The notes: generated by a model from the sequence alone, not told the origin. Positions 1-5,519 are shown, counted from the first letter of the stretch. The stretch: 6,209 nucleotides of DNA from Methanosarcinaceae archaeon (GCA_030655675.1 JAUSPM010000030.1:1-6209); one strand, 5' to 3'. Program-made: numbers and translations.

Positions 1-2
1 CA

Positions 3-260
3 GATACCAATTTAAATGGTTACATTGATCTTGAAGATTTAGAGAATCCAATAAATACTCTGGTGGATTTAACTGCACCCATTTCTATAAATGCTGCGGG
101 ACCAAATTACATCGACTATACTCAATTAAGCATGGCAATTAATCTGATAGACACTGGTGTTTCACAGAACGAATTCCAGGGTGATATAATCGATATGACT
201 ATAACAGTCACTTTGAATCAGGATGAAAGCCAGATTGTGGACTATTCGCCACTAACATAG
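3..260 (+). CDS. TasA/camelysin-like SipW-dependent surface protein, C-terminal part (5' end outside window)
   Basis: The frame is open from the window edge to a TAG at 258-260, giving 85 residues of the C-terminal end. The visible part starts with DTNLNGYIDLEDL, which has the D-x-N-x-N-G-x-I-x3-D spacing of an EF-hand or dockerin-type calcium loop. It ends with a segment (NEFQGDIIDMTITVTLNQ) typical of the last beta-strands of TasA/camelysin domains, where a 'QGD' step precedes a strand ending in a polar 'NQ/TQ'. Such proteins are secreted after cleavage by a SipW-like peptidase and form surface fibres or layers. The signal peptide lies outside the window. The next two genes are a SipW-like peptidase and another TasA-like protein, which supports the assignment. 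The stop is backed up two codons later by an in-frame TAA (TAG GCC TAA). The family call is by eye and the exact family is uncertain. Confidence 0.7.
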   Translation, partial: DTNLNGYIDLEDLENPINTLVDLTAPISINAAGPNYIDYTQLSMAINLIDTGVSQNEFQGDIIDMTITVTLNQDESQIVDYSPLT

Positions 261-276
261 GCCTAAGACAAAACAT

Positions 277-312
277 AGTGGACAGTCTCCTGTCCACTCC
301 TTTTTCTTTTTT
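277..312 (+). terminator. Hairpin plus oligo-T terminator
   Basis: A perfect 9-bp stem (AGTGGACAG, TCTC loop, CTGTCCACT; 277-298) is followed by CC and a T-rich run (301-312, eleven T in twelve bases). It starts 17 bases after the stop of the partial gene. It should end that transcript and so separate it from the signal peptidase operon starting at 357. Archaeal termination depends mainly on the T tract, so the stem may also act in mRNA 3' end stability. Confidence 0.8.
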
Positions 313-356
313 AAGGAAAACATACAAAAATCATAAAACCAAACGAAAAACAGACC

Positions 357-851
357 ATGAAAACCTTAAACACAATTTCAACAATATTATTTATCATAAT
401 TATCATGCCGCTTATAGGTGTAATAGTTCCAACTGGGTCTGTACATTTTATGACAGTATCAGGCGTCAGTATGGAACCAACTATATCAGCAAGTGACATA
501 ATCATAGTCACGCACGTAGATACCTCGCAACTTGCAGTTGGGGATATTATCTCTTTTCGTCATTTATTCGAGAATGCACAACGACCGGCTACAATAACCC
601 ACAGGATCGTGGGGATGTCAGATGGTGGGTATAGGACAAAAGGGGATTCACATACACAGGCAGACGACTACGTGGTGGCGCCGGAGGATGTGGTGGGTAT
701 CATGAAGTACAAAATACCTTATCTGGGGATGCTCGTACACTTTGCAGACACTGCGGCAGGATTGGTAGCACTTGTGCTCGCACCGGCACTGCTCATAATC
801 GGGTCTGAAGTGCACAAGATAATCAAATACAAAAAAAGGACTGGGGTATGA
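357..851 (+). CDS. SipW-like signal peptidase I (archaeal/ER type, family S26B)
   Basis: 164 residues. This membrane-bound serine protease removes signal peptides on the outer face of the membrane. Visible elements are an N-terminal membrane segment (about residues 7-25), the catalytic box SGVSMEP with Ser38, the second box THR with His82 in place of the bacterial Lys, and a TKGDS box with Asp97, with Asp103 close behind. A second membrane segment (about 131-149) precedes a short basic tail. Ser-His chemistry marks the ER/archaeal/SipW branch rather than bacterial LepB. The small size and the substrate gene directly downstream (ATGA overlap at 848-851) suggest it is dedicated to SipW-type substrates such as the 848-1447 product and the partial protein upstream. 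No Shine-Dalgarno sequence is seen before the ATG at 357. No good TATA box is visible between the terminator and the start either. Confidence 0.9.
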   Translation: MKTLNTISTILFIIIIMPLIGVIVPTGSVHFMTVSGVSMEPTISASDIIIVTHVDTSQLAVGDIISFRHLFENAQRPATITHRIVGMSDGGYRTKGDSHTQADDYVVAPEDVVGIMKYKIPYLGMLVHFADTAAGLVALVLAPALLIIGSEVHKIIKYKKRTGV

Positions 852-1447
852 ACAAAATCATCAAGACATTGCTGATGGGCATGTTGCTCATCCAACTTGT
901 ATCTCTTGGCAGTACATACTCTTACTTTTCTGACACAGAGTATAGTGTTGGAAACACATTCACTGCCGCAGTCTGGGATACACAGGCAAGTTTTCTTGAG
1001 GTGAATACTTCCAAAACCCATCTCACAGGTACGGGTGACCAATCAAAACTCCACGGCACAACCATTCGGAACATTGGCAGTGAGAACATCACTGTTGACA
1101 AGATACAGGTGGATTGGAACACAACCCAGACAGGGATGGGGAATGTATCTGAAATAAAGATACGTGGGCAGGTTTTCTTTAGTGGCAGCAATCGATCGGG
1201 ACAGGTAATTGATGGGATCGATTATGTACTTGAGCCGGGGCAGAATGCTGTTACAACGAATTTCAAGTTTGACGCATCGGTGTCATATCCATTTACCATT
1301 AAATTTATCATGAGTGACGGTGCATCGAAAACAGTCACCATAATTGACAACCTGAAAGTGCAAAAAATGAATAACTATGGCATTCTGGTAGTTGATTGTG
1401 ATTATTGCGATGAAGACCATTGTGATGATGACCATTGCGATGATTAA
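848..1447 (+). CDS. TasA/camelysin-like protein with SipW-type signal peptide and Cys/His/Asp-rich tail
   Basis: 199 residues. The N-terminus has a basic start (MNKIIK), a hydrophobic core (about 8-21) and then GSTYSYFSDTE followed by GNTFTAAVWD. This is the hallmark of the SipW-cognate signal peptide class. Cleavage is predicted near Ser25 (small residues at -1 and -3). Residues about 40-173 are a beta-rich, Ser/Thr/Asn-rich extracellular region that could adopt the TasA/camelysin fold. The last 17 residues form a Cys/His/Asp tail (C184, C187, C192, C197; H191, H196) encoded by a 15-base tandem repeat. This is not typical of the family and looks like a metal site or a disulfide crosslinking tag. 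The start codon overlaps the stop of the upstream signal peptidase (ATGA), so translation is probably coupled. It lies between two signal peptidase genes. Role as a fibre or surface-layer subunit is inferred. Confidence 0.82.
   Translation: MNKIIKTLLMGMLLIQLVSLGSTYSYFSDTEYSVGNTFTAAVWDTQASFLEVNTSKTHLTGTGDQSKLHGTTIRNIGSENITVDKIQVDWNTTQTGMGNVSEIKIRGQVFFSGSNRSGQVIDGIDYVLEPGQNAVTTNFKFDASVSYPFTIKFIMSDGASKTVTIIDNLKVQKMNNYGILVVDCDYCDEDHCDDDHCDD
1406..1444 (+). repeat. 15-base tandem repeat encoding CD(E/D)DH units
   Basis: Units at 1406-1420 (CDEDH), 1421-1435 (CDDDH) and a partial unit 1436-1444 (CDD) are nearly identical in DNA. They differ at synonymous third positions (tgc/tgt) and at one Glu/Asp codon. 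Preceding residues DCDYC (183-187) extend the Cys/Asp pattern. In-frame expansion of such a unit would change the number of ligands in the tail. Confidence 0.8.
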
Positions 1448-1458
1448 GATGGGAATGC

Positions 1459-2496
1459 ATGAAAACAAAGAACATCATTTTGGTATTGTTATCTCTCCTG
1501 ACATTAATACTCCTGTTTAATTTTATAATTCCTGTCATAACAGGTTCGACTCAACTCTTAATTGTACTAAGTGGCAGTATGCACCCTGTAATGCGTGTTG
1601 GCGACATGGTGGTCGTGGAAAGTAAATCGCCGGATGATATCCATGCGGGTGACGTTATTGCCTACAACGATCCGGGGGGCACTCCGAATGTTATGATAAC
1701 CCATCGGGTATTGTCAATAACCGAAGGTGAAGAACGTCTGTTCCAGACAAAAGGGGATGCGAATGAAGAACAGGATTCGTACCTTGTGCCTGCATCCAAA
1801 TTGGTTGGTGAGATGGTTTTTGTAATTCCGTTTGCCGGATATCTGCCGGAAACAACCAAAAGTACATCCCTGTTTATCGTTATGATAATATTGCCTGCAC
1901 TTCTGCTAGTATTGGATGAGGTCAGGAACATCATACAATACAGCAACCCAATACATATCAGAAAAACACAAAAAAACAAAAGGAAAATTCCACGAGTTCC
2001 GCTTTATGGCATACGAAGCAAACTTCTGGTTCGTATAGTATCGCTGAGCATATTGACTCTTGCTATGTTAATGCTCCCGACCATAATGGAAAATGAACAT
2101 ACTAATCTCGAATCGGAATATGTCATAAAGAACAATGGTTATTTCCAAAGTGTATATGTAATAACACCAGACGATATATCCAATAAACTTTCAATAACGC
2201 CCTGGTACATTGTTTTGCCGCAAAATGGTGAAAGTGTAATTATTTCGGATGAACAATTGGAGGTTGACATCGTCGCAGTACCGTATGCTTTGCCCGTATT
2301 CTGGATAATCAAATTGGCACAAACGAATTCGTATCTGCCATTTATAACTACAATAGGAATTTACACAACATTCATTACTTTTATTTCATTGCCTCTGTGG
2401 TATCAAAGATCAAAACACCGAATGCACAATAAACCAAAACACAGAAAACAATCTCTCATTAACCGAATGAGAAAATTATCCACACGGTTGGATTAA
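1459..2496 (+). CDS. Signal peptidase I (S26B) fused to a C-terminal membrane-anchored domain
   Basis: 345 residues, about twice the length of the peptidase at 357-851. Residues 1-160 are the peptidase: membrane segment about 6-27, catalytic box SGSMHP with Ser40, THR with His82, and TKGDANEEQD with Asp100 and Asp106, then a membrane segment about 137-153. A Lys/Arg-rich linker (about 165-192) is followed by a membrane segment (about 190-208). Next comes a beta-looking region of about 80 residues (210-290, including ITPWYIVLP), another membrane segment (about 293-314) and a very basic tail (315-345). If the catalytic Ser is outside, the added domain is also outside, near the active site, and the linker and tail are cytoplasmic. 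I do not recognise the added domain. It could bind the substrate or an assembly partner. The start lies 11 bases after the stop of the TasA-like gene, consistent with one operon; no strong Shine-Dalgarno sequence is seen. Confidence 0.88.
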   Translation: MKTKNIILVLLSLLTLILLFNFIIPVITGSTQLLIVLSGSMHPVMRVGDMVVVESKSPDDIHAGDVIAYNDPGGTPNVMITHRVLSITEGEERLFQTKGDANEEQDSYLVPASKLVGEMVFVIPFAGYLPETTKSTSLFIVMIILPALLLVLDEVRNIIQYSNPIHIRKTQKNKRKIPRVPLYGIRSKLLVRIVSLSILTLAMLMLPTIMENEHTNLESEYVIKNNGYFQSVYVITPDDISNKLSITPWYIVLPQNGESVIISDEQLEVDIVAVPYALPVFWIIKLAQTNSYLPFITTIGIYTTFITFISLPLWYQRSKHRMHNKPKHRKQSLINRMRKLSTRLD

Positions 2497-2521
2497 ACAC
2501 TCCGACTACATGAATCTATAA

Positions 2522-2591
2522 GCCACAGAGAGCACAGAGGACACAGAGGTAATGTTGCCACGTCCTCTGTGCTCCCTGTGTACTCTGTGGC
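2522..2591. repeat. CACAGAG hairpin, copy 1
   Basis: Two 28-base arms (2522-2549 and 2564-2591) are inverted copies with 5 mismatches, around a 14-base loop (taatgttgccacgt). Each arm is three 9-base units of the form CACAGAGNN. The mismatches fall mostly at the NN positions, so the stem would have small internal loops at regular spacing. CACAGAG-type repeats are widespread in intergenic regions of environmental bacteria and archaea; their function is not known to me. Confidence 0.85.
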
Positions 2592-2619
2592 AAAAAATTA
2601 CAAAAAGTAGATATTGTTT

Positions 2620-2647
2620 AGCATATAATGGAAAAATTGTATATGCT
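2620..2647. repeat. AT-rich inverted repeat
   Basis: AGCATATA (2620-2627) and TATATGCT (2640-2647) are perfect inverted complements around a 12-base spacer. It could be a weak hairpin or a protein-binding site. No adjacent gene explains it. Confidence 0.45.
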
Positions 2648-2744
2648 CATCTCAATTTATTTATAAACCACCGAAGATCATTATAAAAAATGAAGTGTAA
2701 CCTCTTGCGAGTGAAATTCTAGACACAGAAGGAAAGATACTACA

Positions 2745-2814
2745 GCCACAGAGAGCACAGAGTACACAGAGGTAATGTTGCCACGTCCTCTGTGCTCTCT
2801 GTGTACTCTGTGGC
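2745..2814. repeat. CACAGAG hairpin, copy 2
   Basis: 28-base arms (2745-2772 and 2787-2814) pair except at two 2-base positions (arm bases 10-11 and 19-20), around a 14-base loop identical to that of copy 1. One more A/T pair extends the stem to 2744-2815. This is the best-preserved stem of the three. Confidence 0.88.
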
Positions 2815-2896
2815 TGAATCGATAGTGGCAGAATAGAACGAAATGAACTAAACAAACACAAAAAAAGAAGTGTGACATCTTGCGAATGAAATTCTG

Positions 2897-2966
2897 GCCA
2901 CAGAGAGCACAGAGGACACAGAGGAAAAGTTGCTACAATTTCTGTGCTCTCTGTGTACTCTGTGGC
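2897..2966. repeat. CACAGAG hairpin, copy 3
   Basis: 28-base arms (2897-2924 and 2939-2966) are like those of copies 1 and 2, but the right arm begins TTTCTG instead of CCTCTG, so the two loop-proximal pairs are weakened. The 14-base loop (aaaagttgctacaa) differs from the loop shared by copies 1 and 2. Confidence 0.85.
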
Positions 2967-3032
2967 TAAATCGATAGTGGCAGAATAGAACGAAATGAAC
3001 TAAACAAACACCAAAAAATTAAATCCAATCAG

Positions 3033-3044
3033 TAAAATATATTA
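3033..3044 (+). promoter_or_regulatory. Probable TATA-box promoter for the DUF5305 gene
   Basis: AAAATATATTAA lies just after the repeat region. It would place transcription start near 3065, leaving about 40 bases of leader. That leader includes a GGGG run (3094-3097) about ten bases before the TTG start at 3107, which could serve as a ribosome binding site. The site is inferred from composition and spacing only. Confidence 0.4.
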
Positions 3045-3106
3045 ATGCCAAATGCAAGATAGTGGTGTTCACGATATAACTAAATATCAAAAACGGGGTT
3101 TTTCAA

Positions 3107-4231
3107 TTGAATTTAACAAAAATTAAAATAAGAAATTTTGCACTCAAAAATTACAAGGTAGTTTTTGCAGTGTTCAGTTTAATGCTGATCGCATCATTAT
3201 TTTTCACATACAATGCATACACTGAGACTACATACAGGACCGACCAGGTAATATCCTCCTCATACACACATTCTGGTAATTACGAATTCACAGCACCGGT
3301 AACAGAGAAAAACCCCCTTTATCCATTAGGTACAAAACTCGAAATGGGTAAACCTGCATATTTTTTAAGTGTATCACCCACCATGGATATGTCATTTACA
3401 TACAGTCTAAAAGCAACAGATTCCGCAGATGTGGATGTAGAACTTAAACCAATGATCGTTGCCACTGCAAGTGGCAGTACGGATGATGGAAAAAAAACAT
3501 TTTGGCAAAAACAGTTTCCAATCATATCATCAGGAACACAGGAATTAACGAATGCAGAGTCATTGATCTATCGATTCAAAATTGATATTCCAAAAACCGA
3601 ATCCATGGTCAGAGATGTTCAGGACCAGATAAAATATTCACAGGACATGAAAATCGAACTTGTGACATACGTTACATATCAAGGCATAATAAATGGAAAA
3701 ACTGTCACAGGAACAGAACAATTCCCAATACCCCTTACAATAACATCGTCATACTATCAGATGCCACAAAAACTTGATGGTAAAAAAATAATAGATACGT
3801 ACGAAACAAGGAAAACCCCGATTGACCCTCCATTTTTATCTAAAGCGCTGCCTCTGATGTCACTGTTATTTTCATTTGTATTGCTGGTTTTGTTGGTTAT
3901 ATGTAAAAAAGGATGTACCATTGTTGCTCAATCACGAATTGATGAATTTGAGCACAAAAATAAAATTGAAAATGAATATTCCCAGTTCAAAGAATGGATC
4001 AGCAACGGAATATTTCCAAATGATACCACTCTACTCACAAAGATCGAGATCAAATCTCTTCAGGACATTGTAGATGCTGCTGTTGACATGAATGAACGAG
4101 TAATTCATGATGCTAATGCAAGAATATTTTTTGTGATACATGGCAGTTTATTGTATTATTTCAGGAAATCAAAATCGAATAATCTTTTTATATCTGACGA
4201 TTCGCAGATGGGATATGACGATGGTCTCTAA
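3107..4231 (+). CDS. DUF5305 family membrane protein
   Basis: 374 residues, starting at TTG. No ATG lies near the N-terminal end of the frame (the first internal Met is residue 26, inside the first membrane segment), and a GGGGT motif sits upstream. Layout: basic N-terminus, membrane segment about 18-35, a large extracytoplasmic region about 36-245, membrane segment about 247-266, and a cytoplasmic tail of about 107 residues. Family-like features are a 'PLYPLGTKL' stretch, 'PAYFLSVSPTMDMSFTYS' (about 83-100), and in the tail a 'WISNGIFP' motif (297-304) followed by 'SLQDIVDAAVDMNERVIHD' (317-335) and 'LLYYF'. DUF5305 proteins are common in archaea, and to my knowledge are often near S26B signal peptidases and SipW-type substrates. 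Function is unknown. A role in surface-protein export or assembly is an inference from the neighbouring cluster. Confidence 0.82.
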   Translation: MNLTKIKIRNFALKNYKVVFAVFSLMLIASLFFTYNAYTETTYRTDQVISSSYTHSGNYEFTAPVTEKNPLYPLGTKLEMGKPAYFLSVSPTMDMSFTYSLKATDSADVDVELKPMIVATASGSTDDGKKTFWQKQFPIISSGTQELTNAESLIYRFKIDIPKTESMVRDVQDQIKYSQDMKIELVTYVTYQGIINGKTVTGTEQFPIPLTITSSYYQMPQKLDGKKIIDTYETRKTPIDPPFLSKALPLMSLLFSFVLLVLLVICKKGCTIVAQSRIDEFEHKNKIENEYSQFKEWISNGIFPNDTTLLTKIEIKSLQDIVDAAVDMNERVIHDANARIFFVIHGSLLYYFRKSKSNNLFISDDSQMGYDDGL

Positions 4232-4290
4232 TTAAAAGTGTGATTCAATTTCAGCAATATCAAAATAAAAAGATGTGAACAGTATAAAAC

Positions 4291-4509
4291 TTGCATATCA
4301 AAAAAGAAGTCTTCTGCATTATACACTCCATAAAACGATTCGATGCGTTCCACATACTAGAATCAGAATTCAACGTAACCGCAAGCATATCTGAAAAACT
4401 TATTACCACCCTATTTGAGATCGGATCAGATCATCCCCTGCCCTGTTATCGTGAATCCGGTAACAGAGGTTTCGATGAAGGTATGCGCATGATCGTTTTT
4501 GATCAATGA
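4291..4509 (+). CDS. Possible small hypothetical protein (72 residues) or gene remnant
   Basis: The frame opens at a TTG one codon after an in-frame stop and runs to a TGA at 4507-4509. No Shine-Dalgarno sequence or clear TATA box is visible. The C-terminal part (SDHPLPCYRES, then GNRGFDEGM) is polar, Gly/Arg-rich and looks more protein-like than a chance translation. I cannot match it to a family. It could be a real small protein, or the C-terminal end of a larger gene whose 5' part is lost. It converges on the toxin-antitoxin operon on the other strand. Confidence 0.35.
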   Translation: MHIKKEVFCIIHSIKRFDAFHILESEFNVTASISEKLITTLFEIGSDHPLPCYRESGNRGFDEGMRMIVFDQ

Positions 4510-4536
4510 TATTAAACAACAAAGAAGCATTTGCAT

Positions 4537-4788
4537 TCATTTGTAAATCTTCATTCCGTGACCGACTTTTATAACTAATACAACAAGTATACCTTCGTCG
4601 ATATCCAGAATTACTCTATAATCACCCACTCGCAATCGATATACAGAATCACCAACAAGTTTAGTCACATAGGATTGTGGTCTGATCCTGATGCGTTCCA
4701 GTGTAGAAATTATCCTCTCTTGAATGCTTTTTTCCAATTTTTTCAATTGCTTTAACGCTGCACCTGAGAAAATGATCTCATAGGTCAT
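4537..4788 (-). CDS. RelE/ParE-type toxin
   Basis: 83 residues. It has the compact archaeal RelE shape: N-terminal helices (LKQLKKLEKSIQERIISTLERI), then a strand region with YRLRVGDYRVILDID (50-64) and VLVIKVGH (70-77), ending KIYK. RelE toxins cleave mRNA in the ribosome and are held inactive by the partner antitoxin. Against E. coli RelE, Arg51 and Arg53 sit where Lys52 and Lys54 are, Arg58 matches Arg61, and Tyr82 matches Tyr87. The usual Arg after 'VGH/K' (E. coli Arg81) is replaced by Gly78. Activity may therefore be reduced. Its ATG overlaps the antitoxin TGA (4785-4788), so it is translated as the second gene of the operon. Confidence 0.88.
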   Translation of the reverse strand: MTYEIIFSGAALKQLKKLEKSIQERIISTLERIRIRPQSYVTKLVGDSVYRLRVGDYRVILDIDEGILVVLVIKVGHGMKIYK

Positions 4789-5003
4789 AATCCCAGTTCT
4801 TCCTTAACCTGTGCAAGCGTGTGGAACTTTCCAGCCTTAATTTCAGCACGAGCTTCTGCAATCTCCTTTTTTGTTTGCGCATTTAGTTCCTTTGTGTCTT
4901 CGACCAGGTCCCAGATAACTTCTTCATAAGTTTCCTTGTCAAACAGTTTCCTATTGACCAATTCATTGCGAAGATTATCACTTATTTGAATAGTAGTTGT
5001 CAT
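4785..5003 (-). CDS. Antitoxin of the RelE-type pair (VapB/RelB-like, DUF7557-type N-terminus)
   Basis: 72 residues. It starts TTTIQISDNLRNELVNRK, a short strand and helix typical of ribbon-helix-helix-like archaeal antitoxins, then ETYEEVIWDLVED. The C-terminus is a long charged helix ending 'GKFHTLAQVKEELGL', matching the part of RelB-like antitoxins that wraps the toxin. It is the first gene of a minus-strand operon with the RelE-type toxin, with a 4-base overlap. The start ATG sits inside a 12-base palindrome, and a TATA box lies 27 bases before it, so the mRNA is probably leaderless and self-repressed by the antitoxin or the complex. Confidence 0.85.
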   Translation of the reverse strand: MTTTIQISDNLRNELVNRKLFDKETYEEVIWDLVEDTKELNAQTKKEIAEARAEIKAGKFHTLAQVKEELGL

Positions 5004-5028
5004 AGTATACTATAGTGCGATATAGTGA
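5002..5028. promoter_or_regulatory. Putative autoregulatory operator of the toxin-antitoxin operon
   Basis: ATAGTATACTAT (5002-5013) is a perfect 12-base palindrome overlapping the antitoxin start codon. TATAGTG occurs at 5011-5017 and again at 5021-5027, ten bases apart, that is, one helical turn. The second copy runs into the TATA box. This fits cooperative binding of antitoxin dimers that would block transcription. Binding is inferred, not shown. Confidence 0.5.
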
Positions 5029-5034
5029 TATAAG
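5027..5034 (-). promoter_or_regulatory. TATA box of the antitoxin-toxin operon
   Basis: Read on the minus strand the site is CTTATATC. Its centre is about 27 bases upstream of the first base of the antitoxin ATG (5003). This is the usual archaeal distance from TATA to transcription start, so transcription should begin at or next to the start codon. Confidence 0.6.
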
Positions 5035-5050
5035 ATTTTCCTCCACCAAA

Positions 5051-5060
5051 AACATATATG
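5051..5060 (+). promoter_or_regulatory. TATA box of the JAMM protease gene
   Basis: AACATATATG is preceded by an A-rich BRE-like stretch (ccaccaaaa). Its centre is about 27 bases upstream of the ATG at 5083, so a leaderless transcript is expected. The divergent TATA box of the antitoxin operon is only about 25 bases away. Confidence 0.6.
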
Positions 5061-5082
5061 CCACGCACATCATGTATCCATT

Positions 5083-5478
5083 ATGAAAATAATAGGCATT
5101 GCACGCGAAACACTTGATTTCATCCTTCATGTCAGTGAATCCTCTGCTCCCAATGAGTTTGCAGGACTAATGCAGCAGATAGACGGGGTCATAACAGATA
5201 TCATGATACTCCCCGGAACAGAATCAAGTGATAGAAATGCCGTGATAAAATTGTTCATGATGCCAAACATCAAGTCCGTAGGCTCGGTTCACAGCCACCC
5301 TACCCCGAATGTAACTCCCTCAAAAGCAGACCTGCGGCTTTTTGGAAAAACAGGAAGTCATCACATCATTGTTGGGGCACCGTATAATGAGAAAAGTTGG
5401 AAATGCTATGACTCCGATGGACAGGTGCAGGACCTTCCGGTGCTGGATATTGAACTCGAAGAGCCGGAAATTCTTTGA
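5083..5478 (+). CDS. JAMM/MPN (Mov34) family zinc metalloprotease
   Basis: 131 residues. It carries the full JAMM metal site: Glu25 (NEFAGLM), His70-x-His72 (GSVHSHP), Ser80 and Asp83 (SKADLRLF). This is the E...HxH...SxxD arrangement that binds a catalytic Zn. Archaeal JAMM enzymes of this single-domain size remove ubiquitin-like SAMP modifiers from proteins or process sulfur-carrier proteins. Which applies here cannot be read from the sequence. The core spans about residues 5-110, followed by an acidic C-terminal tail (DIELEEPEI). It is transcribed divergently from the toxin-antitoxin operon through a short shared promoter region and has a near-ideal leaderless TATA spacing. Confidence 0.85.
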   Translation: MKIIGIARETLDFILHVSESSAPNEFAGLMQQIDGVITDIMILPGTESSDRNAVIKLFMMPNIKSVGSVHSHPTPNVTPSKADLRLFGKTGSHHIIVGAPYNEKSWKCYDSDGQVQDLPVLDIELEEPEIL

Positions 5479-5519
5479 GTCGTTTAAGTGTGCGGTAGTG
5501 CTGGATATATTCCAAAAAC

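Larger units (their letters stand above)
2692..3018. repeat. Direct duplication (about 150 bases) holding hairpin copies 2 and 3
   Basis: Copy A (2692-2864) and copy B (2867-3018) share the left flank (GAAGTGTrACmTCTTGCGArTG, then AAATTCT), the hairpin, and a nearly identical right flank of about 50 bases (ATCGATAGTGGCAGAATAG onward to AACAAACAC and an A run). Copy A has an extra stretch of about 24 bases (containing gaaggaaagatac) before its hairpin. The near-identity of the flanks suggests a recent tandem duplication. Confidence 0.85.
2497..3106. other. Repeat-rich intergenic region without a gene
   Basis: About 610 bases between the fused signal peptidase and the DUF5305 gene. It holds three long imperfect hairpins of one family, a direct duplication that contains two of them, an AT-rich inverted repeat near 2620-2647 and a probable promoter close to 3040. 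Open frames on the minus strand here read through CACAGAG-type repeats and give low-complexity His/Arg/Glu peptides, so I do not treat them as genes. Confidence 0.8.

Noticed and set aside
258..266. TAG as a pyrrolysine codon at the end of the first gene
   Set aside because: Readthrough would meet a TAA after one more codon, and a terminator hairpin follows directly, so it is an ordinary stop.
719..1191. Minus-strand open frames across the first operon
   Set aside because: They lie opposite well-supported plus-strand genes and show no family features.
2661..2878. Two overlapping minus-strand open frames of about 65 codons
   Set aside because: They run through the CACAGAG hairpin and translate to HRVHREHRG-like low-complexity peptides, a known type of false gene in such repeats.
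2522..2966. CRISPR array from the three repeated CACAGAG elements
   Set aside because: Copies are long inverted hairpins with irregular spacing and repeated flanks, not short direct repeats with unique spacers. No cas gene is present.
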